Shown: positions 15,338 through 24,502 of the stretch, in pieces
Layout of the letters: each line of letters opens with the position of its first letter
How positions within the stretch are numbered: position 1 is the first letter of the stretch
Origin: Desulfobaculum sp044987625
GTDB lineage: Bacteria > Desulfobacterota > Desulfovibrionia > Desulfovibrionales > Desulfovibrionaceae
Reading direction: 5' to 3'
NCBI RefSeq assembly: GCF_044987625.1
Contig: NZ_JBJDSB010000007.1
Coordinates: 4,102 to 68,101, forward strand
Length of the DNA stretch: 64,000 bases
Notes under the pieces: model-generated
What the model was told of the DNA's origin: nothing
Databases searched by the model: none
What the model saw: the letters and a program-made list of their open reading frames with translations, nothing else
Made by a program: the position numbers and the translations under genes

Positions 15338-17377
15338 ATGTCCTTTTGGAGTGGTCTTTCGCAGAGGATGCGGTCCATGACCGACCCGGGCGTATTGCTT
15401 GGGGAGGTGCTCACGCGCGAGGGCGTCATCACCGAGGCGCAGCTTGCCAAGGCCGTGGAGCGCCAGCAGGCCGCGCAGATGGCGGGCGCGGATGTGCCGA
15501 ATCTGGCGCAGTTGGTGGTGGACCTCGGCTTTGAAAAGGAGCCACGCGTGCTGGAGGTCGTCAACGCGGCCTACGGCATTAAGGCCGAGTCGGTGCGCGA
15601 TGACATCGACGCCCTCATTGAAGAGCAGGTCCAGCAGACCTTCCTTGGCCGCCTGCGTATTCCCATCCGGTTCAAGCTCTCCGTCACTCTTGCCTTTTTC
15701 CTTCTCCTCTCCATGTTCGTCCTGAGCTACTTTCTGCTGCAGCGGCAGGAGAACAACCTCTATGAGGAAAGCATCAAGTCGGGGAAAATCAGCCTGACGT
15801 ATTTTGTGGACGAGGCCAAAGTCCCCATCCTCAATGGCGATACACTGCGCCTGAACGCCTTGGTGCGGAAGGTGACGGAGGTGGAGGGCCTGCTCTACGC
15901 CGCCATTGTGGACCGCGAGAACGTGACCATGGCACATAACGACCTCTCCCGCGTGGGCAAGGCCTTGGCCCTGCCCGGCCGGGTGGGGCCGGAGACGAAG
16001 GAAGGCGATATTTCGTATTTCCGCCGCTCCACACTGGACGGGCGGCAGATTCTGAATCTGACCCGTGCGGTGACCTTCCAGGGCAAGGTGCTGGGCAAGG
16101 TGCATGTTGGCCTGTCCTTGGACTTCATCGAAGACCGCATAGAGCGCGAAAAGCTGTTCATCTACGTGGTGACGGTGGTGTTCTTTCTTGCTGGCATGGC
16201 CGTGGCCGGGCTGCTGGGGACCAACTTCTCCCGCCCCATTTCCCGCCTTGTGGTGGCAACGCGTGAGATTTCGAGCGGCAACTACCATCACAAGGTGGAC
16301 TTTAAGCGCAAGGACGAGTTTGGCGACCTGGCGCAGGCGTTTAATTTCATGAGCCACGAGCTGTGGCTCAAGTCCATCATGCGGGAGAGTTTTGGGCGCT
16401 ATGTGTCCACCACCATCCGCGACCTGATCCTTGCGGACCCGGAAAGCATGTGGCTGAAGGGCGTACGTAACGATGCGACCATTATGTTTGCGGACGTGCG
16501 CGGCTTCACCAAGTATTCGGAATCCCACGACCCGGAAGTGGTGGTGGAACAGCTCAACGAGTTTTTTGACATAGCGGCGAAGAACATCAGCCAGCACAAC
16601 GGGTACATAGATAAATTCATCGGCGACGAGGTGCTGGCCGTGTTTGGCGGGTTGCCGGACTCCACAGGCAACCACGCGCAGGACGCCGTGCGCGCGGCGT
16701 GGGCTATGCAGCAGGAGCTGGCCAAGCGCGCGTCCGAGGCTAACCCCATCCTCAACCGCGTGGGCGCGTCCATTAATACGGGCACCGTGGTGTCGGGCAA
16801 TATCGGCTCCGAGGTGCGCATGGAGTACACCGTTATCGGCGACTCCGTGAATGTGGCCTCGCGGCTGAATTCCCTTGCGGGGCCGGGCAGCATTGTTGTC
16901 AGCGAAACCACTTTTGAGGCGGTGAAGGACTTTGTGGAAGTGACGCAACTGCAGCCGCAGATGGTGAAGGGCAAGGCCAAGCCCCTGCAGCCCTACGGTG
17001 TGGACCGTGTGCTGGGGCCAGATGATGGTCCTGCGCGGCCGCCCAAGATGTTTTCCGGCGATGGCGTGGCCGGACCGCCGCCCGAGAAGGCGCGGCCCGT
17101 GGCAATCTCTGGCGGGGCGGGGCAAAAGCCCGCGCCGAAGCCCGCCGCAAAGCCGGCGGGGAAGGGGGCGGCTCAACCCGCAGGAAAGCCTGCCGCCAAG
17201 CCCGCACCCAAACCCGGGGGGAAGCCGGGTGCGGCCCCTGCGCAAAAGCCTGCGGGCACGGCGCAACCCGCGCCCAAGAAGCCCGCGTCGCCGCAGCAGC
17301 CAAAGCCCGAAGCGGGTAAGGGGCAGGAACCAGCCAAACCGCGTCCGGTGGGCAAGCCCGGACCGACCAAGAAGTGA
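15338..17377 (+). CDS. Membrane-bound class III adenylate/guanylate cyclase with HAMP domain
   Basis: 679 residues from ATG 15338, with AAGGAGA upstream. The order is: an N-terminal helical domain (LGEVLTREGVITEAQLAKAV) resembling the MshEN/GspE-N domain of secretion ATPases, a membrane helix at about 112-135, a periplasmic sensory domain, a second membrane helix at about 270-290, HAMP, and the cyclase domain. Metal aspartates D386 (FADVRGF) and D430 (FIGDEVLAVFG) and the late NTGTVVSGNIGS/GDSVNVASRLN motifs are intact, so it should make cAMP or cGMP. The last 80 or so residues are a Pro/Lys/Ala low-complexity tail. It is ten bases ahead of a deacetylase-like lipoprotein gene, so probably one operon. 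Confidence 0.88.
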   Translation: MSFWSGLSQRMRSMTDPGVLLGEVLTREGVITEAQLAKAVERQQAAQMAGADVPNLAQLVVDLGFEKEPRVLEVVNAAYGIKAESVRDDIDALIEEQVQQTFLGRLRIPIRFKLSVTLAFFLLLSMFVLSYFLLQRQENNLYEESIKSGKISLTYFVDEAKVPILNGDTLRLNALVRKVTEVEGLLYAAIVDRENVTMAHNDLSRVGKALALPGRVGPETKEGDISYFRRSTLDGRQILNLTRAVTFQGKVLGKVHVGLSLDFIEDRIEREKLFIYVVTVVFFLAGMAVAGLLGTNFSRPISRLVVATREISSGNYHHKVDFKRKDEFGDLAQAFNFMSHELWLKSIMRESFGRYVSTTIRDLILADPESMWLKGVRNDATIMFADVRGFTKYSESHDPEVVVEQLNEFFDIAAKNISQHNGYIDKFIGDEVLAVFGGLPDSTGNHAQDAVRAAWAMQQELAKRASEANPILNRVGASINTGTVVSGNIGSEVRMEYTVIGDSVNVASRLNSLAGPGSIVVSETTFEAVKDFVEVTQLQPQMVKGKAKPLQPYGVDRVLGPDDGPARPPKMFSGDGVAGPPPEKARPVAISGGAGQKPAPKPAAKPAGKGAAQPAGKPAAKPAPKPGGKPGAAPAQKPAGTAQPAPKKPASPQQPKPEAGKGQEPAKPRPVGKPGPTKK

Positions 17378-17386
17378 GGGGGAGCC

Positions 17387-19498
17387 ATGAGTCGCAGGTG
17401 GGGTCTCGTATGGAGTCGGGTACTGGTGCTGTGTGTGCTTGCAGGGCTACTTGGAGCGTGCGCCGTGGGCGGGAGCCGAGTGGTCTCCACCACGCGGTCG
17501 TCGCGGTCCTACGCCGTGGTGACGCCGCGCGCGGGGGATACGCCGCAGGCGCTGGCCCTGCGGTATCTGGACGATGCGCGCAAGGGCTGGATCATTGAGG
17601 AATTCAACGGGGTGGAGACGTTGTCGCCGGACAGCTTTGTCACCATTCCGCTGATGCCGCTGTACCGTGGCGGCTTGGGCGAAGGCGGCGGATTCCAGAC
17701 GGTTCCGGTGCTGGTCTACAGCGCGTTTTCCGAGCAGACCAGCGATGTGTTCTCCATGAAGCGAGACCGCTTCCGCGCCCAGCTGCAATACCTCAAGGAC
17801 AACGGCATCACGCCTTTGACCCTTGAGGAGTTCGTTCGCTTTATCGAATTTGACGACCATATCCCCGAGCGGTCGGTGCTCATCACCATCGACGACGTGG
17901 GGCAAAATACTTTTGAAATTGCCTTTGATGAGCTGCAGCGCTTTGGCTTTCCGGCCACGGTTTTCGTGTGTACGGACCTTGTGGCCGACCGCGCCGGGGC
18001 GTTGTCGTGGGAGCGCATCCGCACCATGCGCGATGCGGGGATGGCGATTGAGCACCGTACCAAGACCCTGCGCAACCTTGCGCGGCGAATGGGCGGTGAA
18101 ACCCTTGAGGACTACATCATCAACGTGGACCGCGAGCTGACCGTGGCGTCGCTGACCTTCCAGGCCGAACTGGGACAGCGGCCCTCGTGGTTGGCCTATC
18201 CCTTCGGCACCATGAATGAGGCCGTGGTGGAACTGCTGCGCAAGAATGGCTTCCGCGGCGCGTTTACCATGGAGGAGCGGGTGTCGCCGTTCTTTGTGGA
18301 CAATTACGCCATCCCGCGCATCAGGATGCCGGGTGACATCTCCATGGACGCCTACGCCGAGGTGATGCGCTTTGGTGTGGACGCCGCGGAGCGCGGCACC
18401 ATGGTGGACGGCTTGCAGGCCGCCTTTGCCGCTGGCGATGATGATCCCTACGCCGCCGTGGTGACGGAAGTGATGGCCCGCGCGGACGCCGCGTCCGCGG
18501 AGGGGCAGTGGATACGCGCCTTGGAGCTGTATCGCATTGCCGGAACGCTGAATCGCCGCGCCCCCGGCGTGCGCCGCAAGGCGCAGGAGGCCAAAAAGAA
18601 CATGGACGCACGGGCGGCGGAATTGCTGGCGAAGGCGCGCAGCGCCCGTGACGGAGGCGACCGCGCCGCGGCCCGCGATGCGTACGTAGAGGCCCTGAGG
18701 TACGACCCGTCTCCCGAGGTGGCCGCGGAGCTGAAGGCGATGCTGTCGCCGCCGACGCACCGCGAACTGACCCTGACGCAGAGCGATACCCTGCGCCGCA
18801 TTGCGGAGCGTGAATACGGCAACCCCGGTGGAGAGATTCTGCTCGCCAAGGTGAACAACAAGTCCGTGGTGGACATTCTGGAACCCGGCGAGATGGTGAA
18901 GCTGCCCATTCTGTCCGAGGCCTTGGCCCAGCGCATTGAGATTTCCCTTGCGCCTGTGGCGCAGGCGGCGCCGGTTGCCCCGGCTGAGCCCGCGCAGGAG
19001 GAGATGATGACCGAACCGGAGGCGGAAGCGGTGGAGGTTGCCATTCAGGAAACCCCGGCGGACCGCATCACGCCGCTTCTGTCCATGGCGCGTTTGCAGT
19101 TCGGTAACGGGCTTTATGAGACCGTGGTCTCCATCACCAACGAAATTCTGCAATTGGACCCGGACAACGAACAGGCTCTGGAGATTCAGCGCGAGTCCTA
19201 CTACAGCTTGGCGGAAGGGTTCATCAGCGACGGCAGCAACGTGCGCGCCATGCACATGCTGCGCAACCTGCCGCGCGACTACCGCGCAACCAAGGAGCTG
19301 ACCGGCAAGGTGCAGCAGGCCCTCGACAAGACCTCCGAGCCGCTCTATCTGCAGGGCGTCAACTACTACATCAACGAGGAGCTTGAGCGGGCTGTGGACT
19401 CGTGGGAGCTGACCCTGCAGGCCAACCCGTGGCACAAGAAGGCCCGCAGTGACCTTGAAAAGGCGCGCAAGCTGCTGGAGGCTGTGCGCGGGCTGTAG
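17387..19498 (+). CDS. Polysaccharide-deacetylase-like lipoprotein with LysM and TPR regions
   Basis: 703 residues. A lipoprotein signal (VLAGLLGAC) is followed by a LysM-like segment (RAGDTPQALALRYL), then a NodB/polysaccharide deacetylase domain at about 105-330 (VPVLVYSAFS, SVLITIDDVGQNTF, WLAYPFGTMNEAVVELLRK), then helical TPR repeats, a second LysM-like unit (LTLTQSDTLRRIAEREYG) and more TPRs. The first catalytic motif reads TIDDV rather than TFDDG. The metal motif reads EHRTKTLRNL, where the second metal histidine would be leucine, so activity is doubtful and it may bind glycan instead. It probably sits in the periplasm on a membrane. It is co-transcribed with the cyclase. Confidence 0.82.
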   Translation: MSRRWGLVWSRVLVLCVLAGLLGACAVGGSRVVSTTRSSRSYAVVTPRAGDTPQALALRYLDDARKGWIIEEFNGVETLSPDSFVTIPLMPLYRGGLGEGGGFQTVPVLVYSAFSEQTSDVFSMKRDRFRAQLQYLKDNGITPLTLEEFVRFIEFDDHIPERSVLITIDDVGQNTFEIAFDELQRFGFPATVFVCTDLVADRAGALSWERIRTMRDAGMAIEHRTKTLRNLARRMGGETLEDYIINVDRELTVASLTFQAELGQRPSWLAYPFGTMNEAVVELLRKNGFRGAFTMEERVSPFFVDNYAIPRIRMPGDISMDAYAEVMRFGVDAAERGTMVDGLQAAFAAGDDDPYAAVVTEVMARADAASAEGQWIRALELYRIAGTLNRRAPGVRRKAQEAKKNMDARAAELLAKARSARDGGDRAAARDAYVEALRYDPSPEVAAELKAMLSPPTHRELTLTQSDTLRRIAEREYGNPGGEILLAKVNNKSVVDILEPGEMVKLPILSEALAQRIEISLAPVAQAAPVAPAEPAQEEMMTEPEAEAVEVAIQETPADRITPLLSMARLQFGNGLYETVVSITNEILQLDPDNEQALEIQRESYYSLAEGFISDGSNVRAMHMLRNLPRDYRATKELTGKVQQALDKTSEPLYLQGVNYYINEELERAVDSWELTLQANPWHKKARSDLEKARKLLEAVRGL

Positions 19499-19524
19499 CG
19501 TGCTGCACGTTTAAACACAAAAAG

Positions 19525-19559
19525 ACGGGGCCGCCATCTGTGTGATGGCGGCCCCGTTT
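19525..19559. terminator. Bidirectional terminator between convergent genes
   Basis: Perfect 14-bp stem (19525-19538 with 19544-19557), five-base loop, A-rich on the left and TTT on the right. It serves the lipoprotein gene on the plus strand and the gene ending at 19583 on the minus strand. Confidence 0.88.
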
Positions 19560-19582
19560 GGCGTTGTGGTGTGGCGGCGGGC

Positions 19583-20374
19583 TTAGCGCACAAGGGTCAC
19601 GTCCAGAAAGTCCGGCGTGGCCGTGTGGATGCGGAATAGGTGCCCGGCGACCTCGGTCTGTGTGGTGCCAAGGGGCACAAAGATATGCTGGCGGCTGACC
19701 ACGCGGGGGCGGCTGCCGCCGCAGATTTCGCGCATTTGGAATTCCAGCTTCATGCCCTTTTTGCCCAGGTAGCGCAGGGCGTATTGCCGTTCGGACTTAG
19801 CAACAACCCGCGTGCGCTGGATGGGGTCAAAGTGCACGCCGGCAGGTTCCACCCGTCCGGTAACGGCGCGGTAGCGCCCATGGGAATCCAGCGGAATGTA
19901 AAAGGTGGAGCTCAGGCGGCCGTCTGTGGCGACCATACCCAGCACGCCGCCCAGCAGCATGGTGGTAAAGGTGTCGTCCACACGCAGGCACTCGTAGGTG
20001 ACGTTGGAGTAGCCGTCAAAGGTGGTGCCGTTGCCGTCGTCCAGTACGATGTGAAAATCGCGCGAGGCACGGACCTTGGGCAGGGTCAGCACTTCCTCGT
20101 CGTAGCGCCCCACGCGCAGGAGGTCCTCGCCGTTTTGCACGGAGCGGCGTTCGCCCTTGTGCATGGTGGCAAAGCGGACCTTGCGCAGGGTGGTTTCGCT
20201 GTTCATGCCGATGATGTCCACGTCGAAGCGCACTTCGTTGTCGCGCGGGATGGGCGGCACGTCTATGGGCGGCGGCGCCGGCGCGGCCTCGGGCTGCGGC
20301 GACAGGCGCAGGCAGCCGCACAGCAGGCACAGGGCCAGCGCAAGGGTGAGTCTACACAAAGGTTTGCATGGCAT
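19583..20374 (-). CDS. Lipoprotein of unknown function, last gene of the ATP-grasp/7TM cassette
   Basis: 263 residues with a lipoprotein signal (LALCLLCGC) and a proline-rich linker. The mature part is beta-rich (VRFDVDIIGMNSETTLRKVRF, FHIVLDDGNGTTFDGYSNV, FIPLGT-like end). I do not recognise the family. Its start lies inside the upstream ATP-grasp gene (23-base overlap), so it is translationally coupled and works with that cassette, presumably at the outer or inner membrane surface facing the periplasm. No catalytic motif is evident. Confidence 0.6.
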   Translation of the reverse strand: MPCKPLCRLTLALALCLLCGCLRLSPQPEAAPAPPPIDVPPIPRDNEVRFDVDIIGMNSETTLRKVRFATMHKGERRSVQNGEDLLRVGRYDEEVLTLPKVRASRDFHIVLDDGNGTTFDGYSNVTYECLRVDDTFTTMLLGGVLGMVATDGRLSSTFYIPLDSHGRYRAVTGRVEPAGVHFDPIQRTRVVAKSERQYALRYLGKKGMKLEFQMREICGGSRPRVVSRQHIFVPLGTTQTEVAGHLFRIHTATPDFLDVTLVR

Positions 20375-21293
20375 AGTCCACTCGTTCCTCTTCGGTGGTC
20401 AGGCGGTCGGCGACGGCGTCCACCTTGTCCAGACGCGGTTGCAGCCCCGTCAGGTTGGCGATTTGGATGGCCAGACCGGGGCGGGCGTTGAGTTCCAGCA
20501 TCAGGGGGCCGCAGTCCCGGTCGAGCACAAAGTCCACGCCCAGATACCCAAGCCCCGTCACGGTGTACCCCAAAGCCGAATGAAGGAGAAGCTCCCGCCA
20601 GCCGGGGATAGTCACGCCCGAGATGGGGCGCAGGGTGTCCGGGTGGGTTTCCACGGTGGCGTTTTTCCACACGGCGGTGGTGGTCACGCCGGTGGCGATG
20701 TCCACCCCGCACCCCATAGCGCCCTGATGCAGGTTGGCCTTGCCGTCGGATTCGCGGGTGGGCAGGCGCAGCATGGCAAGAACGGGCACGCCCTTGTACA
20801 CGATGATGCGGATGTCCGGCACACCTTGGTAGGCGATTTCGTTAAACACGGGGTCGAAGCGGACGCAGTATTCAATGATGGCCTTGTCCGGCATGCCGCC
20901 AAGGCTGTGCATGCCCGAGAGGATGTTGGAGACGTGAAAGGACACATGGTCCAGCCCCACAAGGGAATCGTCCGGCTTTTGGAAGCGCTGGCCAACGCGT
21001 CCGGTGATGACAAGGATGCCGTTGCCGCCGGACCCGCGCGCGGGCTTGGCCACAAAGGCGTCGCGGCCCGCAAGCATGTCGCCCAGCTTGTGCACTTGGT
21101 GCGGGGCTTCAATGACGCCGTAGAGTTCGGGCACCTTGAGCCCCGCCTTTTGGGCAAGGTGCTTGGTGATGACCTTGTCGTCCACCAGCGGGTAGAGCTT
21201 GCGCGGGTTGTTGGGCAGCACGTAGTCCGCGTTGCGGCGGTTCATGCCCACCACGCCGGCACGCTTCAGGCGGCTGAAGGGATTGCAGAACAT
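20352..21293 (-). CDS. RimK-like ATP-grasp alpha-L-glutamate ligase homologue
   Basis: 313 residues. It begins with GMNRRNADYVLPNNPRKLYP and has the ATP-grasp glycine-rich segment KPARGSGGNGILV and the late metal-binding block VLDRDCGPLMLELNARPGL. The family (rimK-related glutamate ligases) joins amino acids by ATP-dependent amide bonds. It follows the 7TM transglutaminase-like gene by four bases and overlaps the next gene. ATP-grasp ligases of this branch are known to co-occur with an inactive transglutaminase-7TM protein and a retropepsin-like protease, exactly the neighbours here; the natural substrate is unknown to me. Confidence 0.88.
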   Translation of the reverse strand: MFCNPFSRLKRAGVVGMNRRNADYVLPNNPRKLYPLVDDKVITKHLAQKAGLKVPELYGVIEAPHQVHKLGDMLAGRDAFVAKPARGSGGNGILVITGRVGQRFQKPDDSLVGLDHVSFHVSNILSGMHSLGGMPDKAIIEYCVRFDPVFNEIAYQGVPDIRIIVYKGVPVLAMLRLPTRESDGKANLHQGAMGCGVDIATGVTTTAVWKNATVETHPDTLRPISGVTIPGWRELLLHSALGYTVTGLGYLGVDFVLDRDCGPLMLELNARPGLAIQIANLTGLQPRLDKVDAVADRLTTEEERVDYAMQTFV

Positions 21294-21297
21294 GCGC

Positions 21298-22818
21298 CTA
21301 CCTCGTCAAAAACGCCCGAAAGCGGACAAGGTCCATCAGGCGGTAGCCGGTGTAGCGTCCCAGCAGCAGCGTCAGCGCCAGCAGGACGAGGAACAGTTCC
21401 GGGAACACAAACACAAGGTGCCCCACAAGGTCGTTGACCATGACCAGATAGGCCAACACGGCCACGCCAAGGGACCCCAGCGCCTGCTTGATGGCGGCCA
21501 GCGCCCCAAGCTCGTCCCACATCACGGAGATGCGCTCAATGGTCATGCTGAGGATGACCATGGGGAACAGCGACACCGAAACGCCGCGCGGCATGCCCAG
21601 CTTGTAGGTGATGATGCTGATGCCCGCCATGAGCAGAACCACCACAATCAGCACGCTGGCAAGGCGCGGCACAAGCAGCAGTTTCAGGTGCTCCAGATAC
21701 AGCCGCACCGCCAGACCCAACACAATGACCAGCGAAAAGAGCGACAGCCCCCACACCAATTCCGTTTCGCGGAAGGAGAGGGCGATAAGCACCGGCATGA
21801 ACGTGCCAAAGGTGCTGAAGCCGATGACATTGCGCAGGAACACCAGCAGCAGCGCGCCCACGGGGATGAGCAGCAGCATGTGGTACATGGCCTGCGCCTG
21901 CACGGGCAGGCCGAGCAGGGAGTATTCCAGCAGGGCGTTGCCCGTGGCGGACAGGCGGTTGCGGACGTCGCCAAGGCTGCTCATGCTGTCCTTGACCACG
22001 GACAGGCGCACCGTGGCCTTGCGCGCGCCCATGGTGGACAACAGCGAGGCATCGCCGCGCCACCACGGCACAAAGTGCTTGGGGGTGGAGAAGCGGTCGT
22101 TGGCCACGTCGAACATGCGCCATGTACTGCCGTCGTGAATTTCCAGCCAGTGGCGGATGGATGCGCCGCTGATGGTTTCCAGATCAATGCCGTGCACCGC
22201 CTGCGCGGGAATGCCCGCAAGGTGCAAGACGCGCACGGCCATGTTTACGGCGTCGAGGCGGCTGTCCGTCTCGCGCAGGAGGTAGGCGGCGTTGGGGTCG
22301 CTGCCGGGGTGCAGCAGCGCCTTCATCAGCAGGGGGACAAAGGTTTCAAGGTCGGCGGACTGCATGCCCGCTTCACTGAGCAGGGTATCCGCGGCCTTGA
22401 GCTCGGATTCCGTAAAGCCGGGGTCCGTCAGGGTTGGGGACTCCGTGGAGGGCTGCCATGTCCAGTTGGGGTCCGGGCGCAGGGTGGCGTAGTAGAAGAT
22501 GTCCTGCTTGCCCGCGGCGCGGCGGCGGCTCCAAATGGCGGCGGCGTTGCCGTTTTCCTCGGTGGTGTGCAGGCCAAAGTTGCCGCCGATGTAGTGCTCG
22601 TCCGTGACGACAAAGCCGGGGACGCGGTCCAGCGTCTGCAGGCGGACCTTGACGGGTTGCCCCGTTCCCTCAAACGCCACATGAGCTTCCACCTTCCACA
22701 GCGGGGAGGTCTCGTCCGGAGACAGGGGAAAGCCCAGCACGTGGACCTTGTAGGCAAAAACGGCGAGTCCGGTGCATGCCAGCAGCAGCACGAGGAACCT
22801 GTGCTGAAACGTATTCAC
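21298..22818 (-). CDS. Inactive transglutaminase-like domain fused to a seven-helix membrane domain
   Basis: 506 residues from a GTG start at 22818 behind AAGGACA. An N-terminal membrane anchor (FLVLLLACTGLAVFAYKV) is followed by a periplasmic region containing a transglutaminase-like fold (GIPAQAVHGIDL, RHWLEIHDGSTWRMFDVAND) whose catalytic Cys is absent, and then seven hydrophobic helices from about residue 275. This matches the described 7TM inactive-transglutaminase family. It lies between the protease-like and ATP-grasp genes and probably senses or binds a peptide at the membrane for the ligase/protease pair. Confidence 0.87.
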   Translation of the reverse strand: MNTFQHRFLVLLLACTGLAVFAYKVHVLGFPLSPDETSPLWKVEAHVAFEGTGQPVKVRLQTLDRVPGFVVTDEHYIGGNFGLHTTEENGNAAAIWSRRRAAGKQDIFYYATLRPDPNWTWQPSTESPTLTDPGFTESELKAADTLLSEAGMQSADLETFVPLLMKALLHPGSDPNAAYLLRETDSRLDAVNMAVRVLHLAGIPAQAVHGIDLETISGASIRHWLEIHDGSTWRMFDVANDRFSTPKHFVPWWRGDASLLSTMGARKATVRLSVVKDSMSSLGDVRNRLSATGNALLEYSLLGLPVQAQAMYHMLLLIPVGALLLVFLRNVIGFSTFGTFMPVLIALSFRETELVWGLSLFSLVIVLGLAVRLYLEHLKLLLVPRLASVLIVVVLLMAGISIITYKLGMPRGVSVSLFPMVILSMTIERISVMWDELGALAAIKQALGSLGVAVLAYLVMVNDLVGHLVFVFPELFLVLLALTLLLGRYTGYRLMDLVRFRAFLTR

Positions 22819-22830
22819 GGTATGGTGTCC

Positions 22831-23337
22831 TTACAGTCCGGCCTTGGGCCTGGGCAGAATGTTGGTTTTGGAGGAATCCACAAGGATGCCCTTGCTGAGC
22901 ACCCGCCGCCCCACAAGCAGGCGGTAGGTGAAGTGGGAGCGGTCCGCAAGGTTGACGGGCGTCTCGATGGTCCTGTCGCCAAAGCGCATCAGCATCCGCA
23001 CAACCGGGCGGCGGTGGTAGCCTTCCGGACGGCGCTTGATGCGGACAAAGTCGATGAGCGGGCAGGTCATGGGCGTGCGCGCGCCGTCCTTGTCCACATA
23101 GGTGAAGTGGACGCGTCCTTCCTCCTCGTCCACACGGATGTCCTCCGCGTGCAGGGATGAGGTTTTGGCTCCCGTATCCAGCTTGGCGTGGATCAGCAGC
23201 TCCGCGGAGTCGTCCGGGGGCATGATGAGGACGTATTCCGTCCAGCCCGCGACGATGGGGTCGGTGTCTGCTGCCGAGGCGATGCAGGGCAGCAGGATGA
23301 GGGTTATGAGCAGAAAAAACGTTCGGAGATGTCGCAT
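22831..23337 (-). CDS. Retropepsin-like aspartic protease (RimB/DUF785 type), exported
   Basis: 168 residues from the ATG at 23337, chosen for its GGAGG and because a clean signal peptide (FFLLITLILLPCIASA) starts there. The mature part has the single-domain aspartic protease motif LLIHAKLDTGAKTSSLHA, with the DTG catalytic triad, and the later RLLVGRRVLSKGILVD block of the family once called ATP-dependent zinc protease. These act as homodimers. It is the first gene of the cassette with the 7TM protein, ATP-grasp ligase and lipoprotein. Signal peptide plus membrane partners place it in the periplasm. Confidence 0.87.
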   Translation of the reverse strand: MRHLRTFFLLITLILLPCIASAADTDPIVAGWTEYVLIMPPDDSAELLIHAKLDTGAKTSSLHAEDIRVDEEEGRVHFTYVDKDGARTPMTCPLIDFVRIKRRPEGYHRRPVVRMLMRFGDRTIETPVNLADRSHFTYRLLVGRRVLSKGILVDSSKTNILPRPKAGL

Positions 23338-23503
23338 TGGTCCTCCGGTATGGGGAGCCCTGACCCGTGCGCGGCGGCCCGCTTGTTGCGTCGGCAACTG
23401 TTTGGGCGGTCATGGCGCGTTGTGGATGGTGCAGGTGCGTGGCGTAGGGCGCAGTGCATCCGCCCGGTACGGGCGAACGGCGTTTCTGGCGCGCAGTGCC
23501 GCG

Positions 23504-24502
23504 TTACACCATGCGGGTCAGCCTCTCCTCGATGTCGTGTTCTAGGACGATGGGGGCCTTGGGGATGGCGTCAAAGGTGAAGCCGTGCACAAGGTCCTGC
23601 GGGGTGCAGGTGGTCCCGGCCGGAGCCAGACCAGCCCTGTGGGCAAGGTCGCCGATGATGGCCTGCGCGCGGGCGCCGCCCTGGCGCAGGGCGCGGATTT
23701 CGAAATGTTTGTGGCGCTTGGCAAGACGCTCACCCCCGGCGTCGAGAACGAGGGGGACGTGGGCGTACTCAGGCGCTGGCGCGTCAAGAAGCTGATGGAT
23801 GTAGAGCTGCCGGGGCGTGCAGTGCAGGATGTCGTCGCCGCGCACCACCTGTGTGATGCGCTGGTCCACGTCGTCCACAGCCACGGCAAGCTGGTAGGCG
23901 ATAACGCCGTCGGAGCGGCGGATGGGAAAGTCGCCGCCGCACTCCTGCCAGCAGGTGGAGATGGGGCCGCGTATACGGTCCGTGAAGGCGATGGTTTCAC
24001 ATGTGCCGTGCAGGCGCAGGGCCGGGGCGCGGCCAGCGGCGCGGCGCGCCTCGCGCTGGTCCTGGGTCAGGTGCAGGCAGGTGCCGGGGTAGGCTGGTCC
24101 GGCTTCGCCCACATGCGGGGCGGACGCCAGCGAGCGCAGTTCCTTGCGGGTGCAGAAGCAGGGGAAGGTCAGCCCCTCGGCGGTCAAACGCTCGATAACC
24201 TCGGCGTAGCGGTCAAGACGCTCGCTTTGGGTATAGGGCGCGTAGGGGCCTCCGCAGTCCGGGCCTTCGTCCCAGTCGATGCCCAGCCACTCAAGGTCGC
24301 GCATGATGTCGTCGGCGTAGGCCTGCCGGGAGCGCTCCGGGTCGATGTCCTCCATGCGCAGGACAAGACGGCCGCCCTGTGAGCGAACGCCCAGCCAGCA
24401 GAGAAGGAACGCCCAAATATTGCCCAGATGCAGGTGCCCCGTCGGGCTTGGTGCCAGACGGCCACGCACCGGGCGGAGCATGTGTTCCGTTTCATTCTCC
24501 AT
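23504..24502 (-). CDS. gluQ: Glutamyl-Q tRNA(Asp) synthetase
   Basis: About 332 residues, the size of GluQRS and far shorter than full GluRS because the anticodon-binding domain is missing. The Rossmann start GRLAPSPTGHLHLGN carries the HIGH-like motif and LAKRHKH takes the place of KMSKS. The zinc motif CFC...Y...C is present (CFCTRKEL, AYPGTC). It activates glutamate without tRNA and transfers it to queuosine in tRNA-Asp. The start is not certain: ATG 24502 is used, but 24481, close to the conserved region, is also possible. It is a single gene; 228 bases of non-coding sequence follow towards mobA. Confidence 0.9.
   Translation of the reverse strand: MENETEHMLRPVRGRLAPSPTGHLHLGNIWAFLLCWLGVRSQGGRLVLRMEDIDPERSRQAYADDIMRDLEWLGIDWDEGPDCGGPYAPYTQSERLDRYAEVIERLTAEGLTFPCFCTRKELRSLASAPHVGEAGPAYPGTCLHLTQDQREARRAAGRAPALRLHGTCETIAFTDRIRGPISTCWQECGGDFPIRRSDGVIAYQLAVAVDDVDQRITQVVRGDDILHCTPRQLYIHQLLDAPAPEYAHVPLVLDAGGERLAKRHKHFEIRALRQGGARAQAIIGDLAHRAGLAPAGTTCTPQDLVHGFTFDAIPKAPIVLEHDIEERLTRMV

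Noticed and set aside
20157..23160. Long plus-strand open frames of over 400 and 600 codons
   Set aside because: They are antisense shadows of the ATP-grasp cassette, with His/Gln/Gly-rich compositions typical of GC-rich antisense frames.
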